A program made the position numbers and the translations under genes. A stretch of DNA of 64,000 nt from Chitinophaga fulva (GTDB lineage: Bacteria; Bacteroidota; Bacteroidia; Chitinophagales; Chitinophagaceae), in assembly GCF_012927205.1 (NCBI RefSeq), contig NZ_JABBGC010000003.1:992001-1056000 (forward strand), written 5' to 3'. The notes under the pieces were generated by a model. It was not told the origin of the DNA. It did not search any database and saw only the letters and a program-made list of their open reading frames with translations. Positions 23,011-32,763 of the stretch are shown piece after piece; positions within the stretch are counted from its first letter, which is position 1; every line of letters begins with the position of its first letter.

Positions 23011-25824
23011 ATGAAAAAGAAAACCGTCAAAGTACTATCAGCACTCATTTTGCTGTTATCCCTTCACCCTTCTGCCATGGCGCAGCAGCGTACACGGGAA
23101 GTTGTGATGATCAAAAGATATGCTGCCGATACATTGACAGCATTCCCAACGAAGGAGCCCTTGTTTGTTAAATTCATCACCATCCCGGATGATAGAACAC
23201 TGGCCCGGTGCGGCGTTATCAAAGCATTGACCAGCCGCCATTACATCTTACAGCAACTACCAGCAGACAGTACGTTGCGAAAAAAAGTACAGTACAGTTA
23301 TACCGCCAGCCCTAATTACAAAGCCACTGATGCTTTGCTGGCACAGCTGGAATCATTGCAACCGATTGACAGCATCGAGGTACAGGTATCATACAGCGGT
23401 GAGCAGTTCAGTGCGGCACGCACGCAAACCGTCTATATGATTGACCGTTATCATGCGGCGGTGGTAAAGTTGCGGCAGCGCGACTGGCCCTCCCTGATTG
23501 CCATGTCCAGCGTTACGGGGGCCAACCAGGTAAGGCATGCTTCACCCGAGGTGATCATCAATACCATCAATCCGTATGTAAACCGTATCAATGTGGCCCA
23601 GCAACAGTTTCCGATGATACGGGGAAAAAGTATAACCGTTTCCGTTAAAGAAGATTTGTTTGACACTACTGATATTGATCTTTCAGGGAGATACCTGCGT
23701 TCTACCCTTCAATCGAAGACCAACAGCGCACATGCCACCATTATGGCCACGCTGCTGGCCGGCGCGGGCAACAGTGGCGCCAATGGCCTGGGCGTAGCGC
23801 CTGGCGCGAAACTGACTTCCAGCAGCTCCATCGTGCTTTTCCCGGATGCCGATGCCTACTACCGGGATTATGGTATCACCGTACAAAACCATTCCTACGG
23901 CATTCCCATTGAATATGAATACGACGCCGAAGCAGTGGCTTATGATCAACAGACCTGGGCAGCCGATACGCTGCTGCATGTTTTCTCCGCCGGTAACAGT
24001 GGTACCACCATCCCCTCCGGAGGGCGTTACCAGGGCGTGGGCACCTACGCTAACCTGACCGGCAATTTTAAACAGGCGAAAAACGTGATGGTGGTAGGCG
24101 GCACAGAAGCCAATTTCGAGGTGGCCACGCTAGCATCCAGAGGACCAGCCTATGATGGGCGCATTAAGCCCGAAATAGTGGCCTATGGGCAGGACGGCAC
24201 CTCAGGCGCCGCAGCCCTTACCAGCGGCGTAGTAGCCCTGATACAGGACGCCCATCGTCAGCTGCGGGGGGTGGCTCCTTCTTCTGCGCTGGTTCGTGCA
24301 CTGCTGATCAACAGTGCCGCTTTACCGGCCAGCGGCCGGCCAGCCTATACATATGGTTTTGGCAGCCTGCATGCTGCCGGCGCACTGACTACCCTCAGCG
24401 CCGGCCGTTACCGTCAGGGTACCCTTATTCCGGGCAATACCGCCTCATTTGATATTCCGGTACCGGCAGGCTTGCGGCGGGTGAAAGTCACGCTCTGCTG
24501 GAACGACCCCGCCGCCGCCCTCAAAGCGCCCAAGGCACTGGTCAACGACCTGGACATGCAGGCCGTTACCCCCGATGGGAAAACATGGCTCCCCTGGGTA
24601 CTCAACCCCTTTCCGGCGGTAGATTCGCTGAAACAGGCCGCCCACCGCGGTATTGACAGCCTGAATAACACCGAACAGATCAGCATAGACCAACCGGCAG
24701 CAGGCAATCTGCACATCACGGTACAAAGCAAAAACCTCCGCACAGCCAATCAGCCGTTTTATATCGTGTATGATTTTATCCGGGAACCTTCTTTTGCATG
24801 GCAGAACCCCGTGAACGGCGCCGTACTGCCGGCCTCCCAGTCCACTCCCCTGCAATGGGAAACTACGTATAGTGGTAACGGTGACCTCTCCTACAGTATC
24901 GACAGCGGCGCCACCTGGACGACCATCGCCACCCAGGTTCCGGTACAGCAGCAGATGGCCTACTGGAACGTCCCCGACCTCTTCAACAAAGTATTTTTAA
25001 AACTAACGCTAACGGATACTTCGTTTATCAGTCCACCCTGCTATATCACGCCGCTGGTCACCTTGTTCACCGGTTTCAATTGTTCAGACACCGCCATGAT
25101 ATACTGGGACCGGCTGCCGGGAGCCAGCGGTTACCAGGCTTATACCTTGTCGCAGGGCGTCATGACACCCTACAAACAGTTGACCGATACGTTTCTGTTC
25201 ATTCCCAAACAAAGTACTGCTTCGATGTATTACGCCATCAGTCCCATAGCTCCCGCAGGCTGGGAAGGCATGCGCAGCTATGCCAGCAATTACGCGCTGC
25301 AGGGCGTAGGTTGTTATGTCAAAGCATTGCTGGCCGACAGAACAACGGACAATCAGGTGTTGTTATCGCTTTCTCTCGGATCTACCTATCTACTTAAAAA
25401 TATATACTGGGAAAGACGTTCGCCGACAGGTTGGACAAGGCTGGGCACCCAATCGGTGGGCAGTTTTACGAACTATGGTTTCATGGATAACAATCCGTAT
25501 GAAGGGCTGGTACAATACCGCGCGGTACTCGAAAGGCAGGATGGGCAAATTATCTATTCCGATATCTCTTCCGTGAGCATACTGTTGCAACATGATGTGT
25601 TGATATTCCCCAATCCGGTACTCAGTCAGCTGATCATCCTTGATAAGAACTACCGGACAAGGCAGTTGGTGTTAACAGATATGAGTGGCAGGATTGTTTT
25701 ACAGCGGACCATTACCGACATACAGGAATACCTTGCCGTTGACCGGCTGGCGCCGGGCGTATACAACTGTAGTATTTTCCTGGGCAGCCAACGTATATAT
25801 TCCAAACAGATCGTGAAGCAGTAG
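23011..25824 (+). CDS. Secreted subtilase (S8) with type IX secretion C-terminal domain
   Basis: 937 residues. Signal peptide (MKKKTVKVLSALILLLSLHPSAMA), an N-terminal propeptide-like region to about residue 190, then the S8 domain: His241 in SAHATIMATLLAG, oxyanion Asn329 in FSAGNSG, and Ser398 in DGTSGAAALTSG. The catalytic Asp is ambiguous (Asp215 or Asp218 in VKEDLFDTTDIDL). A jelly-roll or fibronectin-like middle follows, and the last 75 residues (DVLIFPNPVLSQLII, LVLTDMSGRIV, YSKQIVKQ) form a type A T9SS sorting domain. Expected to be exported across the outer membrane and anchored or released as a protease. Confidence 0.92.
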   Translation: MKKKTVKVLSALILLLSLHPSAMAQQRTREVVMIKRYAADTLTAFPTKEPLFVKFITIPDDRTLARCGVIKALTSRHYILQQLPADSTLRKKVQYSYTASPNYKATDALLAQLESLQPIDSIEVQVSYSGEQFSAARTQTVYMIDRYHAAVVKLRQRDWPSLIAMSSVTGANQVRHASPEVIINTINPYVNRINVAQQQFPMIRGKSITVSVKEDLFDTTDIDLSGRYLRSTLQSKTNSAHATIMATLLAGAGNSGANGLGVAPGAKLTSSSSIVLFPDADAYYRDYGITVQNHSYGIPIEYEYDAEAVAYDQQTWAADTLLHVFSAGNSGTTIPSGGRYQGVGTYANLTGNFKQAKNVMVVGGTEANFEVATLASRGPAYDGRIKPEIVAYGQDGTSGAAALTSGVVALIQDAHRQLRGVAPSSALVRALLINSAALPASGRPAYTYGFGSLHAAGALTTLSAGRYRQGTLIPGNTASFDIPVPAGLRRVKVTLCWNDPAAALKAPKALVNDLDMQAVTPDGKTWLPWVLNPFPAVDSLKQAAHRGIDSLNNTEQISIDQPAAGNLHITVQSKNLRTANQPFYIVYDFIREPSFAWQNPVNGAVLPASQSTPLQWETTYSGNGDLSYSIDSGATWTTIATQVPVQQQMAYWNVPDLFNKVFLKLTLTDTSFISPPCYITPLVTLFTGFNCSDTAMIYWDRLPGASGYQAYTLSQGVMTPYKQLTDTFLFIPKQSTASMYYAISPIAPAGWEGMRSYASNYALQGVGCYVKALLADRTTDNQVLLSLSLGSTYLLKNIYWERRSPTGWTRLGTQSVGSFTNYGFMDNNPYEGLVQYRAVLERQDGQIIYSDISSVSILLQHDVLIFPNPVLSQLIILDKNYRTRQLVLTDMSGRIVLQRTITDIQEYLAVDRLAPGVYNCSIFLGSQRIYSKQIVKQ

Positions 25825-25845
25825 GAGAACAAAAGGCATTAAATG

Positions 25846-25876
25846 CAAATGGCCTGCCGTGGAGGCAGGCCATTTG
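25846..25876. terminator. Hairpin between the subtilase and lpd genes
   Basis: Perfect 13-base arms CAAATGGCCTGCC (25846-25858) and complement (25864-25876), loop GTGGA. No long T run follows on either side; it lies between convergent genes and probably acts on both. Confidence 0.65.
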
Positions 25877-25896
25877 TGTATGATGGAGTAAGTTGA

Positions 25897-27303
25897 TTAC
25901 AGGTGAATTGCTTCGCCGTAAGCTACTTCGATCGCGTCTTTTACAGACTCGCTCATGGTTGGGTGCGGGTGGATAGAATCCAGCACTTCCTGGTAAGTAG
26001 TTTCCAGTTTGCGGGCCACTACTGTCTCAGCGATGATTTCGGTCACGTTAGCGCCGATCATGTGAGTACCCAGCCATTCGCCGTATTTAGCGTCGAAGAT
26101 TACTTTTACGAAACCTTCAGTAGCACCGGCAGCAGAAGCTTTACCGGAAGCAGAGAATGGGAATTTACCCACTTTCACTTCGTAGCCTGCTTCTTTCGCA
26201 GCTTTTTCGGTGTAGCCTACAGAAGCGATTTCCGGTGCGCAGTAAGTACATCCCGGAATGTTCATGTAGTCGATAGTTTCAGGTTTGTGTGCGTATTTTT
26301 TCTCGTTGTAAGCGATAGCTTCCACGCAAATGATACCTTCTTTAGAGGCAACGTGCGCCAGTGCCTGACCAGGAACCATGTCACCGATCGCGTAAACGCC
26401 CGGAACATTGGTCTGATAGTATTTGTCTACCGTTACGCGGCCTTTATCGGTTTTAATGCCCAGTGCTTCGAGGCCCAGGTTTTCGATGTTGGCAGCGATA
26501 CCTACAGCGCTCAATACCACGTCTGCTTCGAGGGTGATTTCGCCGGTTTGTGTTTTCACTTTCGCTTTCACACCGTTACCAGCTGCTTCAACCGCTTCCA
26601 CAGAAGCGTTGGTCATGATTTCGATACCTTTCTTTTTGTATATTTTTTCCAGTTCTTTGGAGATGTCTTCATCTTCCACTGGTACGATACGTGGCATGAA
26701 CTCAACGATGGTCACTTTAGTGCCCAGGGTAGCATAGAAGTAAGCGAACTCCACGCCGATAGCGCCGGAACCAACCACGATCATGGATTTAGGTTGTTGC
26801 GGCAATACCATTGCCTGGCGGTAACCGATCACGTTTTTACCGTCGATCTGCAGGTTGGGCAGTTCGCGGGCGCGGGCGCCAGTAGCCAGAATGACGTGTT
26901 TAGCGTCGTATACGGTCGCTTTACCATCTTTATCAGTCACTTCCACCTGGCCTTTGCTTTTCAGCTTGCCGGTACCCATGATCACATCGATCTTATTTTT
27001 CTTCATCAGGAACTGTACGCCCCTGCTCATTTTATCAGCAACGCCACGACTGCGCTTGATAACAGCATCAAAATCAACCTTCGCATCTCCGATAGTGATA
27101 CCGTAGTCTTTGGAATGCTGTGTATATTCATATACCTGCGCTGTTTTTAATAACGCTTTGGTTGGAATACAGCCCCAGTTTAAACAGATACCACCCAGGC
27201 TTTCCCTTTCCACTACCGCGGTTTTAAATCCCAGCTGCGAAGCACGGATAGCAGCCACATATCCACCAGGGCCGCTACCAATTACGATTACGTCGTATGC
27301 CAT
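25897..27303 (-). CDS. lpd: Dihydrolipoyl dehydrogenase
   Basis: 468 residues, full length. FAD-binding GSGPGGYVAAIRA at the N-terminus, redox-active disulfide Cys40/Cys45 (GGICLNWGCIPTKA), NAD-binding VVGSGAIGVEFA, the second FAD motif YAIGDMVPG, and the catalytic His-Glu in SIHPHPTMSE. It reoxidises dihydrolipoamide in pyruvate and 2-oxoglutarate dehydrogenase complexes or the glycine cleavage system. No E1/E2 genes are adjacent, as is common where one E3 serves several complexes. Confidence 0.97.
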   Translation of the reverse strand: MAYDVIVIGSGPGGYVAAIRASQLGFKTAVVERESLGGICLNWGCIPTKALLKTAQVYEYTQHSKDYGITIGDAKVDFDAVIKRSRGVADKMSRGVQFLMKKNKIDVIMGTGKLKSKGQVEVTDKDGKATVYDAKHVILATGARARELPNLQIDGKNVIGYRQAMVLPQQPKSMIVVGSGAIGVEFAYFYATLGTKVTIVEFMPRIVPVEDEDISKELEKIYKKKGIEIMTNASVEAVEAAGNGVKAKVKTQTGEITLEADVVLSAVGIAANIENLGLEALGIKTDKGRVTVDKYYQTNVPGVYAIGDMVPGQALAHVASKEGIICVEAIAYNEKKYAHKPETIDYMNIPGCTYCAPEIASVGYTEKAAKEAGYEVKVGKFPFSASGKASAAGATEGFVKVIFDAKYGEWLGTHMIGANVTEIIAETVVARKLETTYQEVLDSIHPHPTMSESVKDAIEVAYGEAIHL

Positions 27304-27329
27304 ATTGTTTAATTTTAATTGAAACTTGC

Positions 27330-27337
27330 CAAAGGTA
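27330..27337 (-). promoter_or_regulatory. -7 box of lpd
   Basis: Minus-strand TACCTTTG (27337-27330), exact TAnnTTTG, 27 bases before the ATG. The -33 region is not clear. Confidence 0.5.
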
Positions 27338-27349
27338 TAACAATAATTG

Positions 27350-27455
27350 GGAATTGCGAATTACGAAATTTGGGCGGAGATATAAGCGTAGAGGGGCCTC
27401 CCCATCATTCACTTATAACTTCGCCCAAATTCACTATTTCTGATTCGCGATTCAC
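27350..27455. repeat. AT-rich inverted repeat after lolA
   Basis: Left block GAATTGCGAATTACGAAATTTGGGCG is matched imperfectly by CGCCCAAATTCAC and ATTCGCGATTC on the right (27422-27455). Same TTACGAAT-type family as 13188-13234. It lies downstream of lolA and upstream of lpd. Confidence 0.5.
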
Positions 27456-27459
27456 AATT

Positions 27460-28119
27460 TTATCGGAGGTCCACTACTTCTACGCCAGGATATTTTTTAG
27501 CATCAAATGTAAAGATGGCATCTGTTACATTGGCGTTAGGTGTAAAGCTGGTGATCTCGTAAGTATAGTGGTTGCCGTTTTTCTCGAACACTTTCATTTT
27601 AGCAATGCTCTGGTTCTTTTTGTCAACGGAAACGATCACCTTGAAGATATTTTTAGACTTGTCTGTCGGCGTCATTTCGATGTTCTGCAGCACCTTTCCT
27701 TTTTCGTTGGATTCACCGTCCAACCGGTACAGATAGTCTTTATCGTAGAAATTGGTAAACAGCTTGGCAGGTGTCATCGCGCCGCTGCTCTGGTCCACAT
27801 TATTGATGGTCACCTCGTTCACATCTTTAGCGTATGTCCAGGAAGTTTTGTTATCACTGATGATTTCCTGTCCCGGCAGGGTTACTTTATATTTAGCCCC
27901 CTTCAGGTACACAGTCCCTTTTTTGGAGTCATTTACGCTGTTGTTGGCGCCTTCCACTTTCAATACGAAGTTGGCCACCACGGTTTTGAGGGATTTAAAT
28001 TTGCTGCTGACACCGTCCAGGATCGTTTTCGCTTTTGGATCGCTGGCACCCTTGGATTGGGCCATACCACTGAAAACGATACCACTTAATAACAATCCTG
28101 TCAATACAAATTTCTTCAT
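27460..28119 (-). CDS. LolA-like outer-membrane lipoprotein carrier
   Basis: 219 residues. Cleavable signal (MKKFVLTGLLLSGIVFSGMAQ), then the LolA fold: ILDGVSSKFKSLKTVVANFVLKVEG, GTVYLKGAKYKVTLPGQEIISDNKTSWTYAKDVNEVTI, and F-T-F-D-A-K-K-Y-P-G-VEVVDLR near the end. It ferries lipoproteins from the inner to the outer membrane through the periplasm; this window encodes many. It is the last gene of the leftward operon, 134 bases after ftsK, an order common in the phylum. Confidence 0.9.
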   Translation of the reverse strand: MKKFVLTGLLLSGIVFSGMAQSKGASDPKAKTILDGVSSKFKSLKTVVANFVLKVEGANNSVNDSKKGTVYLKGAKYKVTLPGQEIISDNKTSWTYAKDVNEVTINNVDQSSGAMTPAKLFTNFYDKDYLYRLDGESNEKGKVLQNIEMTPTDKSKNIFKVIVSVDKKNQSIAKMKVFEKNGNHYTYEITSFTPNANVTDAIFTFDAKKYPGVEVVDLR

Positions 28120-28253
28120 TGTAGATTTTTTTTGTTTTCTAACCCAGCCATGTCAAATGCCATGCCGGTATGAAAGTTTGGTCATTTAGTCGAAGGGCAA
28201 AATTCGGTTTATTTTGTCAAAATGTGTAACACATGCCCTGTCATCTTAATATA

Positions 28254-30917
28254 TTATAACAAATCATTAAGAATTTCCTGTAATTCCGAATCTGTTTTCA
28301 CCAACACATCGCGGGCTTTGGAACCCATATTGGGGCCTACAATACCGGCAGACTCCAGTTGGTCCATCAGGCGACCTGCGCGGTTATAGCCCAGTTTCAT
28401 CCGTCGTTGCAGCAAAGATGTGGATCCCTGCTGGGTTTGTACGATCACCTGGGCGGCTTCTTCAAACAGCGGGTCCCTGTCTGCAAGGCTCAGCTCCTTG
28501 CCATCGGTGTCTTTATCATCCACATATTCAGGCAGCAGGAAAGCATCCGGGTAACCTTTCTGATTACCGATGAATTCTGCCACGCTTTCTACTTCCGGCG
28601 TATCCACAAAGGCGCACTGCAAACGTACCAGTTCCCCGTTGAACGACACCAGCATGTCACCCTGTCCGATCAGCTGTTCCGCACCGCCGATATCGAGGAT
28701 GGTACGGGAGTCTATCTTGGAAGACACCTTAAATGCCACACGGGCCGGGAAGTTCGCTTTAATAGTACCAGTGATAATGTTTACAGACGGGCGTTGCGTA
28801 GCAATGATCAGGTGAATACCCACCGCACGGGCCAGCTGGGCCAGGCGGGCAATCGGCATCTCCACTTCTTTGCCTGCCGTCATGATCAGATCGGCGAACT
28901 CATCCACCACCAGCACGATAAACGGCAGGTAGCGGTGCCCTTTCTGCGGATTGAGGCGGCGTTGGGTGAACTTGCCGTTGTACTCCCGGATGTTACGGGT
29001 ACCGGCTTCTTTCAGCAGGTCGTACCGCAGGTCCATTTCTATACAAAGCGCATTGAGCGTGTGGATCACCTTTTTTGTATCGGTAATGATAGCATCCTCT
29101 TCGCCCGGCAGTTTGGCCAGGAAGTGTTTTTCAATCAGCTTATACAGCGACAGCTCCACCTTCTTCGGGTCTACCAGTACAAACTTCAGCTGGGAAGGAT
29201 GTTTTTTGTACAGCAGCGACACCAGCAGGGTGTTGATGCCCACGGATTTACCCTGACCGGTAGCACCCGCCATCAGCAGGTGAGGCATTTTAGCCAGATC
29301 GGCGATGAAGTTTTCGTTGTCGATCTTCTTACCGATAGCGATAGGCAGGTCCATGGTGCTGTTCTGGAATTTCTCCGATGCCAGCAGCGCTTTGAGTGAT
29401 ACGATGCTTTTCTTGACATTGGGCACTTCGATACCGATGGTGCCTTTGCCCGGGATGGGCGCAATGATACGGATACCAAGGGCCGACAGGCTCAGGGCGA
29501 TATCATCTTCCAGGTTTTTGATACGGGAGATACGGACGCCGGCGGCGGGCACGATCTCATAGAGCGTTACTGTAGGTCCTACTGTAGCGCTGATTTTCTG
29601 GATAGAGATATCATAGTTTTTGAGCGTATCGATGATCTGGTTTTTGTTTTTCTCCAGTTCACCCGTATCCTGTACCACTACTTTATCTGCGTTGTGGTTT
29701 TCCAGCAGGTCGAGGCCCGGGTAGCGATAGTCGCGCAGGTCCAGTGACGGATCATATGGATCTACAGGTACCACGGGGCGCACAGTTGCCAGTTCTTCCA
29801 CCTCATCTTCTTCATCTTTAAAAGTCTCCTTGATTTCAAAGGCCACTTCTTCCGGCTGATTTTTTTTCTTAGGTGGCGGTGGTGGCGGCAGTTCTTCTTC
29901 CACGTCTTCCACATACAGCAGCGGACCGGGATCTTCTTCCTCCTCCAGCTCTTCCTCTTCTTCCTCTTCCGGTGCTGGTGCAGCCACCGGAGGCGGTACC
30001 GGTGGGGCTACCGGCGGCACGTAAGCCGCGTGGGCAGCGGGGATGACGGTCACCTCATCATCTTTTTCGATCAGGGTCATGGGAATTTCTTCCTCCGGAT
30101 CTTCCTCATGTGGCGGGATGACCACTACGCCGCCATCGCCTTTGAGGGCGTTGCCCTTAGCTGTTTCTGGCGCAGGGGTGGCTGCCACCGGCGTAGGAAC
30201 AGCCGTGGAGGCCACCGCAGGAGTGACTGGCGCTACCGGGGCTACCGGTACGGGTTTGGGCGGCTTTACTTTTTTCTCCGGCCATTTGAAATCGAAATTG
30301 AATTTCCAGATCAGCCAGGAGAAGCCTGCCACGAGGAGCAGCAGCGCAGTGCCTGTTTTACCGATGAACCCGGAGGTCCATTTGTCGAGGGCATTGCCCA
30401 GTGCGCCGCCCCATGGGAAATCGGCCCCGTTGGTGACAAAAGCCATGGCCATACTGATAAACAGCAGGCCAAAGATCATATACTTCACATTGCGCCAAAC
30501 GCGGAATACGCGCCGGCCCACAATAAAATTGACGCCAATGATAAAAAAGAAGTAACAGAACAGGTAAGCGGCGATGCCCACTCCGTTATAGAAAAAATTG
30601 TGTGACACGTAGGCACCGAGGCGGCCGAGCAGATTGTCCACTTTTACATCGCCGATCAGCAGTTCACGGGTAGTGTAACGGAACACTTTATCCTGGTCAT
30701 CTTCCCAGGTAAACAGGTAGGAGGTGAAAGCAATAAAGCAATAGACAGAGAGTAGCAGGAAGAACACACCCATTACTTTGTGGGTACGTTCATCCTTTAC
30801 AAGTTCCTTTACTTTTACCTCAGCCTCCTTGTCTTTCTTCAGCACATCAGGGTTGGGTGTGGGGGCTTTCGGTTTTTTGCTCTCCGGTTTTTCGTTTTTC
30901 AGTTTATTCTTGGACAT
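28254..30917 (-). CDS. ftsK: DNA translocase FtsK
   Basis: 887 residues. Four transmembrane helices in the first 200 residues, a linker rich in Pro, Ala, Val and Glu including a glutamate run (about 220-380), the FtsK alpha/beta motor with Walker A GATGQGKSVGINT near residue 555 and Walker B VLVVDEFADL, IIATQRPSVNIITG, and the C-terminal winged-helix gamma domain (STSLLQRRMKLGYNRAGRLMDQLE). It pumps DNA during chromosome segregation and activates XerCD recombination at the division septum. Sits between the hydrolase and lolA in one operon. Confidence 0.97.
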   Translation of the reverse strand: MSKNKLKNEKPESKKPKAPTPNPDVLKKDKEAEVKVKELVKDERTHKVMGVFFLLLSVYCFIAFTSYLFTWEDDQDKVFRYTTRELLIGDVKVDNLLGRLGAYVSHNFFYNGVGIAAYLFCYFFFIIGVNFIVGRRVFRVWRNVKYMIFGLLFISMAMAFVTNGADFPWGGALGNALDKWTSGFIGKTGTALLLLVAGFSWLIWKFNFDFKWPEKKVKPPKPVPVAPVAPVTPAVASTAVPTPVAATPAPETAKGNALKGDGGVVVIPPHEEDPEEEIPMTLIEKDDEVTVIPAAHAAYVPPVAPPVPPPVAAPAPEEEEEEELEEEEDPGPLLYVEDVEEELPPPPPPKKKNQPEEVAFEIKETFKDEEDEVEELATVRPVVPVDPYDPSLDLRDYRYPGLDLLENHNADKVVVQDTGELEKNKNQIIDTLKNYDISIQKISATVGPTVTLYEIVPAAGVRISRIKNLEDDIALSLSALGIRIIAPIPGKGTIGIEVPNVKKSIVSLKALLASEKFQNSTMDLPIAIGKKIDNENFIADLAKMPHLLMAGATGQGKSVGINTLLVSLLYKKHPSQLKFVLVDPKKVELSLYKLIEKHFLAKLPGEEDAIITDTKKVIHTLNALCIEMDLRYDLLKEAGTRNIREYNGKFTQRRLNPQKGHRYLPFIVLVVDEFADLIMTAGKEVEMPIARLAQLARAVGIHLIIATQRPSVNIITGTIKANFPARVAFKVSSKIDSRTILDIGGAEQLIGQGDMLVSFNGELVRLQCAFVDTPEVESVAEFIGNQKGYPDAFLLPEYVDDKDTDGKELSLADRDPLFEEAAQVIVQTQQGSTSLLQRRMKLGYNRAGRLMDQLESAGIVGPNMGSKARDVLVKTDSELQEILNDLL

Positions 30918-30937
30918 AATTTAACTTCAAGTTGGGA

Positions 30938-32356
30938 TTACCTGGGCCTTGGCGGCAACTGGAGTATCCAGTGTGCGATGAACTCCGGCACCAGTGGATC
31001 AATGGTCTGTTCCAGCTCGCCGTATTCCTCTACAGTGCAGGTTTTACAACGTTGGAACAGGTGGTTTAATCCGTCGAACTTTCGTATGGTGACAAGCATA
31101 TTCCCATTCTCGCGCAAGGCGCGTTCGATGGCATTCAGGTTCGTGGTGGCGTCTACCTGTAGGTCGCGGGTGCCGTTTACAGCCATGAACGGGCACTTGA
31201 TCTGCTTCAGATAGTCGAGCGGTTTATATAACAAAATTGATGACAGTTCCCGGTCGAAATGCATATCGTTGGTGAACTCTTCTTCAGACAATTGTTTTTT
31301 GATTTCGTCCGGCGAGTTACGGTAGATATCGCGCAGCACGGTTTTAGCCCTGGTGGCCGCCAGTGTATAGCTGGTGTCGCTGGACAGCGCGTCCCAGTAG
31401 GGTTTGAGCCGTTGCAGGCGGTCTTTTATTTCCTGGTCAGAAGCGCCGGACATCCGTCCGTCGAGGACCACTTTCTGGTCCACCATTTCGCGGCCGGTGA
31501 CGCCCAGTCCTGCCAAAGAAACTACAAAAGCCGCTGACTTATTGTTTGCCGCAGCGATTTGTGCTACAATAGCGCCTTCGCTGTGGCCCAGCAGGCCTAT
31601 CGTGTACGGATCTACGTCTTTTCGTGTTTTCAGGTATTCGAGCGCTGCTTTGGCATCGCTGGCGAAGTCGTATATATTGGAATTGGCATATACGCCGCCG
31701 GACCCGCCTACACCGCGGTCATCGAAGCGGAGGCTGGCGATACCGTTGCGGGCGAGAAAATCGGCCAGTACCAGGAAGGTTTTATGGCCGGCGTTTTCAT
31801 CGTTACGGTCCTGCGGACCGGAGCCGCTCAGCAGGATCACCACCGGGTAACGGCCCCATTCTGCCGGCCGGGTGAAAGTCCCCGTCAGCGATATGTGGGC
31901 ATGCGTATTGTCAAACTTCACTTCATCCGTATAATAAGGATACGGTGGTTTAGGCTCCTGTGGCCGTTTGTAGACGTCGCTTTGTTTGATCTCTTTCCGG
32001 GAGATATTAAACGTGCCTTTGACCCCGCCCCAGGAGAAGATACCTTCAAACTGTTTTTCCGAAGCGTTCCATACGCCCGTATAGGCGAACTGGATAGTGT
32101 CTATCCGGAGCAACAGTGTATCTTCGCGGTAGATAATATGATCGAGGGAGATGGCTTCATCCGCATGATCGGGGTTTTGCAGTTCCCCTTTGTAGCCCTC
32201 TCCTTCTTTTTCGAGTACCACTGTGAGGCGTTGTTTATCGCCGTAGTAGGATTTGGTTATACCGTACCATTTACCACTGATATCTTTTGTTTGTTGAGCC
32301 ATGGCAACAGAGCACCAGGCGATACACATCCACAGCAACCAATATCCTTTATGCAT
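30938..32356 (-). CDS. Secreted alpha/beta hydrolase
   Basis: 472 residues with a signal peptide (LLWMCIAWCSVAMAQ). The N-terminal 140 residues form a beta domain (ISGKWYGITKSYYGDKQRLTVVL); the C-terminal alpha/beta-hydrolase domain has oxyanion-region LLSGSGPQDRNDEN, nucleophile elbow GHSEG, acid in VNGTRDLQV and His in GLNHLFQ. Similar proteins are annotated as acyl-peptidases or esterases; the substrate is unknown. It is 20 bases upstream of ftsK and 14 bases downstream of the DUF423 gene, so it is part of the long operon. Confidence 0.85.
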   Translation of the reverse strand: MHKGYWLLWMCIAWCSVAMAQQTKDISGKWYGITKSYYGDKQRLTVVLEKEGEGYKGELQNPDHADEAISLDHIIYREDTLLLRIDTIQFAYTGVWNASEKQFEGIFSWGGVKGTFNISRKEIKQSDVYKRPQEPKPPYPYYTDEVKFDNTHAHISLTGTFTRPAEWGRYPVVILLSGSGPQDRNDENAGHKTFLVLADFLARNGIASLRFDDRGVGGSGGVYANSNIYDFASDAKAALEYLKTRKDVDPYTIGLLGHSEGAIVAQIAAANNKSAAFVVSLAGLGVTGREMVDQKVVLDGRMSGASDQEIKDRLQRLKPYWDALSSDTSYTLAATRAKTVLRDIYRNSPDEIKKQLSEEEFTNDMHFDRELSSILLYKPLDYLKQIKCPFMAVNGTRDLQVDATTNLNAIERALRENGNMLVTIRKFDGLNHLFQRCKTCTVEEYGELEQTIDPLVPEFIAHWILQLPPRPR

Positions 32357-32370
32357 ATACGATTTGCTTT

Positions 32371-32763
32371 TTACGCTTTAATTTTCAGAAGCCCCAGCAG
32401 CAGAGATATCCATCCGGCGATGAACACCAGGCCTCCGATGGGGGTGATGATGCCTATTCCTCTCAATCCTACGCTGCCCGTAGCTTTCAGCATGGTCAAC
32501 GCGTAGAGGGAACCGGAGAACAGGAAGATGCCGATGATAAAACATCTGCCGGCCCATTCCAGGTGGCTGCCCGGAGCATTAGCAAAGAGGATGCCGGTTG
32601 CCAGCAGCGCAAACACATGATAGAACTGGTAAGTAACGCCTGTCTGAAAAGTAGATACTGTTTCCGGGGGCACCAGTTCTTTCAGTTTATGTGCGCCGAA
32701 AGCACCTAAAATCACTGCGAGCGCGCCCAGAGCAGCAGCCCAAACTAAAAAGCCTTTATGCAT
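32371..32763 (-). CDS. DUF423 membrane protein
   Basis: 130 residues, four hydrophobic helices. The family signature GALAVILGAFGAHKLK followed by TFQTGVTYQFYHVFAL is clear, as is ITPIGGLVFIAGW near the end. Function unknown throughout the family. Its start overlaps the end of aroK by eight bases, implying translational coupling. Confidence 0.9.
   Translation of the reverse strand: MHKGFLVWAAALGALAVILGAFGAHKLKELVPPETVSTFQTGVTYQFYHVFALLATGILFANAPGSHLEWAGRCFIIGIFLFSGSLYALTMLKATGSVGLRGIGIITPIGGLVFIAGWISLLLGLLKIKA

Noticed and set aside
25903..27150. 415-codon frame antisense to lpd
   Set aside because: Same reason: lpd is unmistakable and the antisense translation shows only shadow composition.
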